Origin: Methanosarcinaceae archaeon
GTDB lineage: Archaea; Halobacteriota; Methanosarcinia; Methanosarcinales; Methanosarcinaceae
NCBI GenBank assembly: GCA_020055655.1
Contig: JAIPUR010000003.1
Coordinates: 64,612 to 128,611 of the forward strand
Length of the DNA stretch: 64,000 bases
Direction of reading: 5' to 3'
In this document: piece after piece, positions 19,225-27,977 of the stretch
How positions within the stretch are numbered: position 1 is the stretch's first letter
Layout of the letters: the number at the start of each line of letters is the position of its first letter
Notes under the pieces: generated by a model
The model's database searches: none
Told to the model about the DNA's origin: nothing
Seen by the model: only the letters and a program-made list of their open reading frames with translations
Position numbers and translations under genes: made by a program

Positions 19225-19924
19225 AACAAATGTAGAGTTGGAAGACCTTGTGGAAATGACCACAGAGATAGACCCGGAACTTGTCAATATTTGCACCGAC
19301 CTTGGTTCACAAACCGATGAGGCAAAGGCAATTTACATGACAAGCCGTAACATTGCCAAAAAACTTGTAGGTGATGACACTCTTGAGGACAAGGTAAGGC
19401 AACGCTGTGTTACCTCAACAGGTGATCCAGCAGTTGCAGATATCATGCGTTTTGTCAAAGATCCTATTAAAGCAGGAGTCGCAGCTATTAAAGCAGGTGC
19501 CCCAATTCTTGTTGACATAAACATGGTCAAGGCAGGTGTCACTAAAAGAGGGCATAACTGTGAGGTTATCTGTGTACTCGATAAAGATGAGGATGCAGAA
19601 CTTGCTCGTCAGTATGGTATTACAAGAACCGCAGCAGGCTTCCTGAAATCTAAGGATATCATCGAAGGATCAATTGTAGCTATTGGTAATGCACCATCTG
19701 CAGCTTTTGCAGTTTGCAGAATGGTAGAAAAAGGCATCAAGCCAGCTATTGTTATAGGCACTCCAGTGGGCTTTGTCAATGCAGCAGAATCCAAGGAACT
19801 TGTCCGGGAATCTGATGTTCCTTCTATTACATGTGTTGGAACCCGTGGTGGAACTCCAATGGCAGTTGCATGTGTTAATGAAATAATTGCAATTGCAAAT
19901 GATGATGAATGTGTGATTGATTGA
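19214..19924 (+). CDS. cbiC: Cobalt-precorrin-8 methylmutase
   Basis: 236 residues. It moves the C11 methyl to C12 to form cobyrinate. The catalytic His motif KRGHNCEVI and the AIGNAPSAAFAV and GTPVGFVNAAESK segments are present. It overlaps cbiH by 11 bases. The last codons and stop lie in a tandem TGAT repeat, so slippage could alter the C-terminus. cbiD, cbiE and cbiJ are not in the window. Confidence 0.95.
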   Translation: MTTETNVELEDLVEMTTEIDPELVNICTDLGSQTDEAKAIYMTSRNIAKKLVGDDTLEDKVRQRCVTSTGDPAVADIMRFVKDPIKAGVAAIKAGAPILVDINMVKAGVTKRGHNCEVICVLDKDEDAELARQYGITRTAAGFLKSKDIIEGSIVAIGNAPSAAFAVCRMVEKGIKPAIVIGTPVGFVNAAESKELVRESDVPSITCVGTRGGTPMAVACVNEIIAIANDDECVID

Positions 19925-19937
19925 TTGATTGATTGAT
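19916..19937 (+). repeat. TGAT tetranucleotide microsatellite at the cbiC stop codon
   Basis: Five tandem copies of GATT (TGATTGATTGATT...) run from within the last codons of cbiC past its TGA stop. A change in copy number would keep a stop nearby but could alter the last residues. A T-rich tract with runs of six and five T follows at 19945-19985, the probable shared terminator for convergent cbiC and ccdA. Confidence 0.8.
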
Positions 19938-19987
19938 TACATTCACTTTTCTCTTTTTTGTTTTGTCCTTCTGTATTTTTGCTTTTG

Positions 19988-20653
19988 TTAGAAATACAAG
20001 ACAATATGATTGGAGTATATCATCCATAGGCCTGCAACAATAAGGATTCCGCCTGCAACTTTTTTGAAGTTTATATCATACTTTGATATTTCTCCAAGCT
20101 TTGCAGATGTAAATTTTGCAGAATATGCAATTATCATCATGGGAATTGCAAAACCCAGTGAGTAGATAAAAAGAAGCATTGCTCCATATGTAATATCGGC
20201 TTCGAGGGCAACCATTGTGAGTATTGCTCCAAGTATTGGCCCGACGCATGGTATCCATACAATTCCAAGGGATGCTCCAAGCACGAATCCGCTAAAAATC
20301 CCCTTATTTTCTACATGGATATTTCCTGTGTATTTTAGGAGGGGGCTGAATATGTCAATGTCTGCTAGCATTGCTATTCCAAATGCTACGATCATTATTT
20401 CAGCAATTATTCTAAGTTTCTCAATAAACGGCTGCACAGCTGCTCCAAATATTGAAACCACAATTCCCATTGCGGTGAATGAAAGTATCAAGCCAAGAAC
20501 AATAGCTAATGGCCGCAGTTTGCTATTTCCTGTTGAGTATGCCAGGACGACGGGTAGTAGTGGTAGTACGCAGGGTGACATTACACTGATAATGCCTGCG
20601 ATAAATGCTGCCAGTGGTCCTAATGTCGAGTTGTCAGCGTACATATTAATCAA
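19988..20653 (-). CDS. CcdA-like thiol-disulfide transmembrane protein
   Basis: 221 residues with six hydrophobic segments and the paired Cys motifs of CcdA/DsbD-beta: MSPCVLPLLP and IPCVGPILG. The family carries electrons from cytosolic thioredoxin to outside acceptors, for example for cytochrome c maturation. It follows a thioredoxin-like lipoprotein gene by three bases, a natural partner. A fused thioredoxin-CcdA version is present at 46 kb. Confidence 0.92.
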   Translation of the reverse strand: MINMYADNSTLGPLAAFIAGIISVMSPCVLPLLPVVLAYSTGNSKLRPLAIVLGLILSFTAMGIVVSIFGAAVQPFIEKLRIIAEIMIVAFGIAMLADIDIFSPLLKYTGNIHVENKGIFSGFVLGASLGIVWIPCVGPILGAILTMVALEADITYGAMLLFIYSLGFAIPMMIIAYSAKFTSAKLGEISKYDINFKKVAGGILIVAGLWMIYSNHIVLYF

Positions 20654-20656
20654 AAA

Positions 20657-21130
20657 CTATTTTTCATTCCTGGCAATAATGGCAGCATCCAGTGTGGTTG
20701 CAAGAGTGCCCTTCCTTGTTACTCCTACAAAGCGTGCATTGGCTCTATCGCTTGTGGTCTGGCCGTCATATCTCATATACCTGTATTCATCATCTTCAAT
20801 ATCAACAATAACAAAAGAATCCGGAACATATTCCACACCAAAGGCTCTGGCCAGTGCAGGTACTTCTCGCGTATTCAGGTACATAACACTTGCATTACCC
20901 TGGTAATCCTTCTGAACGTCTATCATTATGGGCTTCTGAACTTTACATGCCGGACAATCATCATATCCCATTTGTATTAGTACAGGTCCCATCTGAAGTG
21001 CTTCATTGATCTGCTGAATACTGTTGACATCAGTAATACTTTCTTCATCTGCCTGTTTGTCTTCCACGCATCCGCTAAATGCAAGGAGTATGATAAGCAA
21101 AAATATGAACTGAATATTTTTCATTTTCAT
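20657..21130 (-). CDS. Thioredoxin-like lipoprotein
   Basis: About 157 residues from ATG 21130, chosen because GGAGCC lies just upstream and the protein then starts with a signal sequence ending in a lipobox (LLAFSGC, Cys21). The active-site motif is C59-P-A-C62 in YDDCPACKVQKP, followed by the cis-Pro region EYVPDSFV. It is likely anchored outside the cell and reduced by the adjacent CcdA-like protein. The open frame extends 43 residues upstream, overlapping the next gene, but without a convincing start. Confidence 0.88.
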   Translation of the reverse strand: MKMKNIQFIFLLIILLAFSGCVEDKQADEESITDVNSIQQINEALQMGPVLIQMGYDDCPACKVQKPIMIDVQKDYQGNASVMYLNTREVPALARAFGVEYVPDSFVIVDIEDDEYRYMRYDGQTTSDRANARFVGVTRKGTLATTLDAAIIARNEK

Positions 21131-21234
21131 GTTAGGCTCCAAAATTATTAGATTACCTATGATATCTATTGATTTATACTTTGCGAGGTTGTGGGAATAA
21201 GCTACAAAACCCGATTGATAAAAAAGTAAGATCT

Positions 21235-21918
21235 TCAGTTTTTTGGAAGAACCTTCCATCTCAAAAGAACGCCTTCTTCCATTGTTTCAGCATCAATGAG
21301 CTCAAGCTTCTGTATATCTTTTTGTAAAAATCCTTCGCCATCAGCAAGTGTTGGTGCAGTGTTTCCGCCAATTATGAGGTTCCCAACAAAAGAATATATT
21401 TCATCAACAAGGCCAGAAGATATCATTCCCCAGTTAATGCTTCCACCCCCCTCTATCATCAATCTTTTCACATCCATCTCTCTTAGTTCCTGCATGGCAA
21501 TTTTCAGGTCTGCTCTATCTTCACCTGCAACAATGATATTTGCTTTTTCCTGAAGCTTTTCGACTCTGTCTTTTGGAGCTGAATTAGAAACAACAATGAT
21601 TCGTTGACCTTCTCCCTTTATGAATATGTCTGCATTAATAGGAGTTCTTGCTTTGCTGTCAATGACGACCCGAATAGGGTTTTCAAATAAGCCTGCATTC
21701 TTTCTTTCTCTTCTTCTTTCTTCGGATTTGACAGTGAGGCTGGGATCGTCTGCAAGTACAGTTCCAATTCCCACCATAATGGCATCCGATCCTGCCCTAA
21801 GTCCATCCATTCTCTCAAAATCAATACTTCCTGAGATACGGACCTGTTTTCTTTCCTTTGTGGATATCTTTCCGTCTGCCGACATTGCTGAATTTATAAA
21901 AACAAAAGGTTTAAGCAT
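21235..21918 (-). CDS. arfC: 2,5-diamino-6-(ribosylamino)-4(3H)-pyrimidinone 5'-phosphate reductase
   Basis: 227 residues of the archaeal/fungal RIB7 (RibD C-terminal-like) family. It reduces the ribosyl side chain with NAD(P)H in riboflavin and F420 precursor synthesis. Seen: FVFINSAMSADGKI near the start, GSDAIMVGIGTVLADDPSLTV, MIEGGGSINW and a C-terminal LIIGGNTAPTL. It has no deaminase domain, as expected in archaea. Confidence 0.9.
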   Translation of the reverse strand: MLKPFVFINSAMSADGKISTKERKQVRISGSIDFERMDGLRAGSDAIMVGIGTVLADDPSLTVKSEERRRERKNAGLFENPIRVVIDSKARTPINADIFIKGEGQRIIVVSNSAPKDRVEKLQEKANIIVAGEDRADLKIAMQELREMDVKRLMIEGGGSINWGMISSGLVDEIYSFVGNLIIGGNTAPTLADGEGFLQKDIQKLELIDAETMEEGVLLRWKVLPKN

Positions 21919-21979
21919 GTAATCACTTCAAGGTAAAAATAGAAATAATGTAAACCGGCTCAGCCAGTTTACTAAAGTT

Positions 21980-22834
21980 TCAGTTCCCGTTTATTATTGC
22001 CTCAAGAAGATTCCTATCTCTTAAAAGTCCCATGAATCTCTGATTTGCATTAACTACTGGAATCTGGTCGATCTTGTTACGCTTCATCTTAAGTGCGCAT
22101 TCACTAACTCCTGATATGTATGCAGCTTTGACAAGATCGCTTACCATAACATCCTTTGCTGGAGTCATTGGTACTTTCACTCTTGAAACACTGTAATAGA
22201 TGCTCATGGTATCTCTCATGGATTCCCATGTCCATTCATCATCATCTGATCCATTGGACATATCTGACATCTCGACAGAATCTTCAATGATACTTGCGCT
22301 TATGACGTCACGATCTGTGATTATACCAACAACTTCCAGTTCATCATCAACCACAGGTACCGCCTTTGTTTTTGCAAGTTCCATTACTCTTGCAACCACA
22401 TTCAATGGTGTGTTGGTCCAAACAGGGACTGATATAGGGTTTAAATATTGTCCGACATGATCCTGTATGTCAAGGTCAGCAAGTGTAGCTACAATATCTG
22501 CAACAGATATGATCCCCATCAGCTTTTCATCTTCTACAACGGGCATTCTTCTGATGCCATTATCCAGTAGCATCTTTGCGGCAACTGTTATATCAAGTTC
22601 TGCTGAAATTACCAGGGGGTCACGTGTCATCAGCAAAGCCAGTTGTTCCTCTTCAGGCTTCTTCAACAAATTTGCTCTGCTTACAATTCCTACTACCTTT
22701 CCATTCTTTAAGACCGGAACACCGGATACTTTCTGTTCCTTTAGTAATAGGTGAACTTCATCTCTTGATCCTGGAAGTGTTGCAAATGCGACATCCTTTT
22801 CCATGATGTCTTTGACTTTAATGTTTTTCGGCAT
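21980..22834 (-). CDS. Four-CBS-domain protein
   Basis: 284 residues made of four CBS modules arranged as two Bateman pairs: VKDIMEKDVAF, LLMTRDPLVIS, LNPISVPVWTN, and AKDVMVSDLVKA start them. Such proteins sense adenine nucleotides or SAM and regulate partners; the partner is unknown. A spacer with Asp/Asn (MSNGSDDDEW) separates the third and fourth modules. It follows a universal stress protein gene by 16 bases. Confidence 0.88.
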   Translation of the reverse strand: MPKNIKVKDIMEKDVAFATLPGSRDEVHLLLKEQKVSGVPVLKNGKVVGIVSRANLLKKPEEEQLALLMTRDPLVISAELDITVAAKMLLDNGIRRMPVVEDEKLMGIISVADIVATLADLDIQDHVGQYLNPISVPVWTNTPLNVVARVMELAKTKAVPVVDDELEVVGIITDRDVISASIIEDSVEMSDMSNGSDDDEWTWESMRDTMSIYYSVSRVKVPMTPAKDVMVSDLVKAAYISGVSECALKMKRNKIDQIPVVNANQRFMGLLRDRNLLEAIINGN

Positions 22835-22850
22835 TATAATCCCCCTCTTA

Positions 22851-23306
22851 TTATTCGTTAGTAGGGCTTCCGGGAACTACCAGTACAGGTACTTTTGAGT
22901 TCCTCAGTACTTTTTCAGCAACGCTTCCAAGTAAAAAGCGATCTAATCCGCTTTTTCCAAGTGTTCCCATTATAATAAGGTCAATACTGTTATTTTTTGA
23001 GAACTCAATGATCTCATGGCTTGGATGACCTTCAAGTATAATAGTCTCAACATCAATGTTCTGAGCTTTTGCCATTTCACTAACTGTATCAGTTGCTTCA
23101 TTTGCTTCTTTTTCAAGAAGCTCATACATCATTTCCCATCCTGCATCCATTGGGATGGAGGCGAAAGCTGCTGTATCTACGACATAGCCTACATACAATT
23201 TTGCTTCGCTTATTTTGGCTACTTCCAATCCATGATTGACTGCTTCTTTATTTGGCTCAGATCCATCAGTTGCAATAAAAATATTTTTATATAAATAGCT
23301 TTTCAT
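22851..23306 (-). CDS. Universal stress protein family (UspA)
   Basis: 151 residues with the ATP-binding signature G-X2-G-X9-G-S visible as [23 protein letters not shown], given here as GTLGKSG and LGSV. Start motif [12 protein letters not shown]. The role is stress-related nucleotide binding; the target is unknown. It overlaps the upstream amidohydrolase by four bases, so the two are translationally coupled. Confidence 0.92.
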   Translation of the reverse strand: MKSYLYKNIFIATDGSEPNKEAVNHGLEVAKISEAKLYVGYVVDTAAFASIPMDAGWEMMYELLEKEANEATDTVSEMAKAQNIDVETIILEGHPSHEIIEFSKNNSIDLIIMGTLGKSGLDRFLLGSVAEKVLRNSKVPVLVVPGSPTNE

Positions 23307-24439
23307 AATCCCTCTCCTCTGTGATTATGTCCTGTGTTAATGATTACAGATAGTATGTCATCAGGTCGTCCCCTTCTTACGATACTGCTGACAGGATCTT
23401 TCATTCCTGAAAGATTATTTGAGTTTCCATTCAGAATCATCACGTTAGCTCTGTTCCCTTCCTGGATAGGACCTATATCTTCGAGTCCTAATACCGACCC
23501 ACCCATAAGCGTACACATCATAAATACTTGTCTATCATCAATACCGAATATCTTTGACAAAATCTCCATTTCAGAGAACATGTTCACTGAATTTAGCATG
23601 ACATTGTCTGTTCCCACAGCTACATCTATGTCTTCTTTTAACATATTTATTATGGGCGCCATTCCAACTCCGGTTATGAAATTAGAGCGTGGGCAGACAA
23701 CTATCGGTACTTCCATATCTGAAATTGCCTTAAGGTCGGTATCATTTGCTTTAGTCAGATGAATCAAAATATCAGGTTCTAGGGAAAGTGCTTTTGGAAT
23801 ATCGTCCCGTTCATTTTCTCCAGCATGAATTGCAAATAACTTGTGATTTTTCTTTGCAATACGTGCACTTTCCTCAAATACAGCCATGTCCTGGTCATTG
23901 GTTCCACTCATTCCTAATCCATCGGCGTTTTCAAGTATATTCTGAATTTCCCGCTGGAACCCTTCCTTTTGTGAATGGATATTCTTTGGTCTTCCAAGTA
24001 TCATGGCTTTAATATCAGTATTCTCAAGTGCTTCATGGAGTGCTATGCACCCTTGCAGCCCACCTTCTCTGAAATCAGCAAATGCACAGGTGCCTGTTTG
24101 CAACATGTCATTAATGGACCTATGTATGGCCTGGACAATTTCATGGTGTGCTGTACTGTTTAGTACTCTGTGCTTAAGGCCGTTGGGTGGTTGTACCAGT
24201 TCACTGAGATTCCTTTCTACAAAATGGTCAACACACTTGCCAAGAACCGGGTCTTTCAGTACGGAATCTCCTATGTGAGTATGGGCATTGATAAAACAGG
24301 GAGCTATTATGTTCGCAGAGTCGATTTTCTCTTCTACTATTTCTTTTATGATGCCATCTCTTACAACAATATACCCTTCAATGGGTTCAAGCTCTGTACC
24401 CTGAATGATTGTTCCATGGATGGTTTGTTCGTCATGCAT
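23303..24439 (-). CDS. Amidohydrolase family protein (cytosine deaminase/chlorohydrolase-like)
   Basis: 378 residues of the metal-dependent hydrolase superfamily: metal ligands in NAHTHIGD, the FAIHAGE His, and the Asp in VAVGTDNVML. The general architecture fits deaminases acting on purine, pyrimidine or SAH-like substrates, but the substrate cannot be decided from sequence. Methanogens have a related 5'-deoxyadenosine deaminase (DadD). It ends in the universal stress protein start. Confidence 0.82.
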   Translation of the reverse strand: MHDEQTIHGTIIQGTELEPIEGYIVVRDGIIKEIVEEKIDSANIIAPCFINAHTHIGDSVLKDPVLGKCVDHFVERNLSELVQPPNGLKHRVLNSTAHHEIVQAIHRSINDMLQTGTCAFADFREGGLQGCIALHEALENTDIKAMILGRPKNIHSQKEGFQREIQNILENADGLGMSGTNDQDMAVFEESARIAKKNHKLFAIHAGENERDDIPKALSLEPDILIHLTKANDTDLKAISDMEVPIVVCPRSNFITGVGMAPIINMLKEDIDVAVGTDNVMLNSVNMFSEMEILSKIFGIDDRQVFMMCTLMGGSVLGLEDIGPIQEGNRANVMILNGNSNNLSGMKDPVSSIVRRGRPDDILSVIINTGHNHRGEGL

Positions 24440-24768
24440 GACAGGAACTAATAGTTTTCATGATTTATAAGTGCTATTTGACGGGCGACATCCTTATATG
24501 CATAATTTAGCAATGTTCACCTGCGTATTGTAAGGTCCTTGCAGGAGACCATGGCAGAGCCTATCTATGACTGTACAGACAACCTCAATGCGCCACAACA
24601 TGATAATGCGATAAAGCCTGTCACGAGGGAAACTGGGAAGGACAGCGGTGATACCAGAGGATGATCTCCCGGAGTTAGTGCGTCGGGTGACAGCATTATC
24701 ACTATAATTTTTATTATTATAACTCCGGATGTAGTATCTAATAAGAAAATTGATTTTGAGTGTTCATT
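24440..24768 (+). ncRNA. Candidate structured RNA (about 24521-24712) in a gene-free stretch
   Basis: The 329-base gap has a promoter-like CTTATATGC (24493-24501), predicting transcription from about 24521, a GC-richer body than its surroundings, and a T-rich end (ATTTTTATTATT, 24706-24717). TGATAATGC (24601-24609) pairs perfectly with GCATTATCA (24693-24701), and TGTCAC/GTGACA extends the same helix after a bulge on the 5' side. CCTGC (24520-24524) pairs with GCAGG (24541-24545). I could not match it to RNase P, SRP, 5S, H/ACA or C/D RNAs. A competing reading is a 37-codon ORF from ATG 24551 preceded by AGGAG. Confidence 0.5.
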
Positions 24769-25089
24769 ATGAGCTTTGAGGATGCATTAACAAGGACTGA
24801 ATCTGGTGTTATTGTTAATGTGGAGGTAAGTCCTGGCTCTAAGAAAATGAGAATACCTGGTGGCTATGATCCCTGGAGAAAACGAATCGAGCTGAAGATA
24901 TCAGAGCAAGCTCAAAAAGGGAAGGCCAATAAGCAGATAATTGAAAGTTTCTCTATACTGTTTGAGATTCCTTCGGCAAATGTTTCTATTATTGGTGGAC
25001 AGAAAAGTGGAAAAAAGTCTATATTGCTGGTAGGTGCTGACTATTCTCATGTAGTTTCAATACTAGATAAACACCTTAGTGATTTATGA
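24769..25089 (+). CDS. DUF167 (YggU-like) family protein
   Basis: 106 residues from ATG 24769; a GTG nine bases upstream is in frame but lacks a better ribosome site. DUF167 proteins are small alpha/beta proteins of unknown function, common in archaea and bacteria. Family signatures seen: VNVEVSPGSKK, ELKISEQAQKGKANK and the glycine/lysine-rich GGQKSGKKSI. The upstream RNA candidate is on the same strand. Confidence 0.85.
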   Translation: MSFEDALTRTESGVIVNVEVSPGSKKMRIPGGYDPWRKRIELKISEQAQKGKANKQIIESFSILFEIPSANVSIIGGQKSGKKSILLVGADYSHVVSILDKHLSDL

Positions 25090-25150
25090 TGTCATGTCTT
25101 ATGTTGCTGGTTTATTAATATTGCAAATACTTTCACTTCGCTTGGATCCT

Positions 25151-25188
25151 CTTAATATATGCAAATTGCGTATTAGTAATTGAGGTGA
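25151..25188 (+). promoter_or_regulatory. Promoter and ribosome site of the 26-codon ORF
   Basis: CTTAATATATGCAAA at 25151-25165 is a good archaeal TATA box, and GAGGTGA at 25182-25188 is a strong ribosome site five bases before ATG 25194. Both are at normal distances, so the short ORF has all the signals of an expressed gene. Confidence 0.5.
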
Positions 25189-25193
25189 AATAC

Positions 25194-25274
25194 ATGAATG
25201 AATACTTTAACAATTTAGTAAAAAGAGCAGATTATTACGAGCAGTATGAGGATTTCGTTCGCTATTACAAATAA
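25194..25274 (+). CDS. Putative 26-residue small protein
   Basis: ATG 25194 to TAA 25274 encodes 26 residues starting MNEYFNNLVKRADYYEQ, rich in Tyr/Phe and charged residues and plausibly an amphipathic helix. It is supported by its own TATA box and GAGGTGA ribosome site, and is followed by a large hairpin. No family is recognised. It could be a regulatory peptide, a leader or a small interaction partner; there is no evidence for a choice. Confidence 0.5.
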   Translation: MNEYFNNLVKRADYYEQYEDFVRYYK

Positions 25275-25285
25275 ATCATGAATTC

Positions 25286-25338
25286 TCCCTGTCGTGTTTT
25301 CTCCGTTCACGGTCATATTGCTTTCATTGCGACAGGGA
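25286..25338 (+). terminator. Hairpin after the small ORF
   Basis: TCCCTGTCG (25286-25294) and CGACAGGGA (25330-25338) form a perfect 9-base inverted repeat enclosing 35 bases, inside which CCG/CGG forms a small second hairpin. ATTTTC follows at once. It could end transcription of the 26-codon gene or protect its 3' end. The AT-rich stretch on to 25544 shows nothing else. Confidence 0.5.
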
Positions 25339-25544
25339 TTTTCTCCTATTTGTCGATGATTGAAAACGAAATATTCTGTGCTAGCTAAACTGATATTGAT
25401 CTGCGTTTAGTTTTCATTTCTGTTTTTTTAGTTTAGTACGATTAAATTTTAATTACTTTGTCAACTTATGTTCTCATTGCTTTATTGCAATGGACCAATC
25501 GGGTATGATAAGTATATTTCAGATTATATGGATGATTTGATTCT

Positions 25545-26000
25545 ATGTACCGGGGCAAGAAAAAAATACCCTTGAAGGGCACTATACTGTTTTATGAGAA
25601 AAAACTTGAATCTATAGAGTTGATTATCAATGAACTTCTTCAGTATGCTGAGCAGGATGTGGTCATTATTGTAGAGGGTATCAAAGATGTTCGGTCCCTT
25701 AAACGCCTTGGGATAGATGGACATTTTGAGCTTGCAACACATCGCTCTCTCTTAGATTTCTGTGAGCAAATTGCCAGGGAACACGACTCTGTTCTCATCC
25801 TGACAGATTGGGATAGGAGGGGTGACATTTTAGAAAACAAACTTGTCAGGATATTCAGATCGCTTGATATTGATCCTGATGTGAAACTGAGGAAGAAACT
25901 ATCTTCATTAGTAAAAGCCGATATAAAAGACGTGGAGGGGCTTGCTTCTTATGTTTCAACATTAAAAAGAATGTCCCACCATAGTGATTATACCGAATGA
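25545..26000 (+). CDS. Toprim-domain protein (UPF0292-type)
   Basis: 151 residues. A Toprim fold is evident: the glutamate motif VIIVEGIKDVRSL and the DxD motif LTDWDRRG. Archaeal stand-alone Toprim proteins of this length resemble RNase M5 and may process or bind RNA/DNA, but the substrate is unknown. It faces the DUF356 gene tail to tail with a 14-base gap. Confidence 0.82.
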   Translation: MYRGKKKIPLKGTILFYEKKLESIELIINELLQYAEQDVVIIVEGIKDVRSLKRLGIDGHFELATHRSLLDFCEQIAREHDSVLILTDWDRRGDILENKLVRIFRSLDIDPDVKLRKKLSSLVKADIKDVEGLASYVSTLKRMSHHSDYTE

Positions 26001-26014
26001 AACCTTTTTGGCTT

Positions 26015-26389
26015 TCACATACTGTGATTTGGCTGGAAGCTTCGTTCAAACTCTGGATATACTTCTGATCTATCCATAAGCTCTTCGTAAATGTCATGTC
26101 TTGGACTTACAATTACTACGTGAGCAGGTGGATGTATCTTTCTGAGTTTGCTTATTGCTGATCCTGCGTTATTGTCCAATTCTACAAGGGCTGCAGAATT
26201 ACATCTTGCTTTTAATGAAACTCCTGCTACACTCACTAAAAGGTTATCCGCATATGTTGGCTCGATCCTTTTAGGCTTGGATGCAAATCTCATGCGTCCA
26301 TAGTGCTCAAGGTCATGTAATGCAACATTAACCTTGTCCGAATTGTCCCCCCTTATAACCGCAAATGCTTTCACATCGATATCCATCAA
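26015..26389 (-). CDS. DUF356 family protein
   Basis: 124 residues resembling the methanogen-specific DUF356 family, of unknown function. Recognisable segments: AVIRGDNSDKVNVAL, RIEPTYADNLL and HVVIVSPRHDIYEEL. No catalytic motif is evident. I assign the family by overall pattern, so alternatives are possible. Start ATG-ATG at 26389, preceded by GGGGGAG. Confidence 0.65.
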   Translation of the reverse strand: MMDIDVKAFAVIRGDNSDKVNVALHDLEHYGRMRFASKPKRIEPTYADNLLVSVAGVSLKARCNSAALVELDNNAGSAISKLRKIHPPAHVVIVSPRHDIYEELMDRSEVYPEFERSFQPNHSM

Positions 26390-26551
26390 AACTCTCCCCC
26401 ATTATGCTTTTCCATCATGCTGTCTCCAACTTTTTGTGTACCTAACCAGCAGCATTTAGTATATACTAAGCTAATTTTATTAAAACTCCACACTATAATA
26501 AACTTTTCTATATGAGTGCGGACAAAAAACAATTGCAGGTAAATTCCTGCT

Positions 26552-27367
26552 TTATTTGCCAAGCTCCTTTGAGCGATCAGAAGAAGCAATAACTGCATTC
26601 ATGAAAGCTGCACGGACTCCACTTTCCTCAAGGATATGCACTCCTCGGATGGTGGTTCCAGCGGGGGATGTGACCATATCTTTAAGCTGTCCAGGGTGCA
26701 TACCTGTTTCAAGCATCATTTTTGCAGCACCGAGTACTGTCTGAGCTGCAAGTATCATTGCACTATTCCTATCAAGACCTTCGTAAACTCCGCCATCAGC
26801 CATAGCTTCGATGACAGGGAATATGTATGCAGGTCCGCTTCCCGATACACCGGTGACCGCATCCATTAGATTTTCGGGGACAATGATCGCGCTTCCGACT
26901 AACTGGAAAATCGCCATCACATCTTCAGCATCAGCCATTGATGCATTGGTGCCAGCTGATACGGCAGATGCTGCTTCAGACACGGTAGCTGCAATATTTG
27001 GCATAACTCTGACGACTCTTGTCTCTGGATTTAATTCCTTTTCAAGCTCTTCGATCTTTACTCCGGCTGCAATTGAGATCAGTAATTTGTTCTCATTGAG
27101 TGAGTCTTTTATTGAAGATAGAACTGATTTTAATATCTGGGGTTTGACTGCCAGTATGATTATGTCTGAGTTATCAATAGTCTCAGCATTATCCACTGAA
27201 ACGTTCATTCCGTATTTTTTGTTTAATTCCTGCAAGGATGGCTCATATACATCACTTGCATACATATCAGTACCAGGTATGATTCCTGCATTGTATACTC
27301 CTTCTATCAATGCGCCGCCCATTTTGCCAGTACCGATAACTCCCAACTTTTTTCCTTCCAGACTCAT
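26552..27367 (-). CDS. proC: Pyrroline-5-carboxylate reductase
   Basis: 271 residues. It makes proline from pyrroline-5-carboxylate using NAD(P)H. The Rossmann motif GVIGTGKMGGALIEG, the VKPQ segment and the C-terminal signature VTSPAGTTIRGVHILEESG, given as SPAGTT and HILEESG, are present. Stands alone between DUF356 and the aMBF1 gene on the same strand. Confidence 0.95.
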   Translation of the reverse strand: MSLEGKKLGVIGTGKMGGALIEGVYNAGIIPGTDMYASDVYEPSLQELNKKYGMNVSVDNAETIDNSDIIILAVKPQILKSVLSSIKDSLNENKLLISIAAGVKIEELEKELNPETRVVRVMPNIAATVSEAASAVSAGTNASMADAEDVMAIFQLVGSAIIVPENLMDAVTGVSGSGPAYIFPVIEAMADGGVYEGLDRNSAMILAAQTVLGAAKMMLETGMHPGQLKDMVTSPAGTTIRGVHILEESGVRAAFMNAVIASSDRSKELGK

Positions 27368-27408
27368 AATATCACTTTAAGTGTAATATGTTTAAAAATA
27401 AAAAAGAA

Positions 27409-27897
27409 TTAGTCCTTTTTTATCTTGACGATATCTCCAAGAGTCATACCTCTATTGAGACTTTCGCCGCTCCAGTCATCTGCACTGCTTCTTTCAGTCA
27501 GTTTGATGTCCAGTGCCTTTTCAAGTTTAATGCGCACAGATTCTTCAGGAACAATGTCACCACGCTCCAATTTCTTAATAAGTGTTGCTTTTTCTTTGAT
27601 CTTTAATGCTAATTGATTATGTGTAAGATTTTTCCTTTCTCTGGCTTCTCTTATCACATGGTCATAGTCCTCAACAAGCTCATCGGTCACTAGTTCTGTT
27701 TTTTTCCCCCCGCCCCTTCTTTTAGGAGCAACTCTTGAAACAGGTGCTACAGGCGCAACTTTTCTTGAAACTGGTGTACGCTTGTTTGCAGATTTTCCGT
27801 ACTGGGAACAATTTCCACATACAATAAGCTCACTGTTGTCTATAGTTATTTTAGAAGACGGGCCTCGAATGTCGGCTCCGCATATTTCACATTGCAT
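27409..27897 (-). CDS. mbf1: Multiprotein bridging factor aMBF1
   Basis: 162 residues from ATG 27897, chosen because GAGGTGA lies five bases upstream; GTG 27906 is in frame. The N-terminal zinc ribbon ([10 protein letters not shown] ... VCGNCSQYG) and a C-terminal Cro/C1-type helix-turn-helix ([20 protein letters not shown]) are the archaeal MBF1 arrangement, joined by a basic linker. aMBF1 binds the small ribosomal subunit or transcription machinery in other archaea. Divergent from pan. Confidence 0.92.
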   Translation of the reverse strand: MQCEICGADIRGPSSKITIDNSELIVCGNCSQYGKSANKRTPVSRKVAPVAPVSRVAPKRRGGGKKTELVTDELVEDYDHVIREARERKNLTHNQLALKIKEKATLIKKLERGDIVPEESVRIKLEKALDIKLTERSSADDWSGESLNRGMTLGDIVKIKKD

Positions 27898-27977
27898 CGA
27901 TCTCACCTCAAAAAGTTCAATCTCATCTTTACGAAAGGCCTATATACAGTTCGAACTTAAATATTATTCGGAGATGC

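Noticed and set aside
24551-24664. 37-codon ORF with AGGAG upstream inside the RNA candidate
   Set aside because: Ribosome site spacing is short and the long-range helix spans it; kept only as an alternative to the RNA reading.
24440-24768. RNase P RNA, SRP RNA, 5S rRNA or tRNA identity for the structured RNA
   Set aside because: None of the conserved core sequences of those RNAs was found, and the length is too short for RNase P or SRP RNA.
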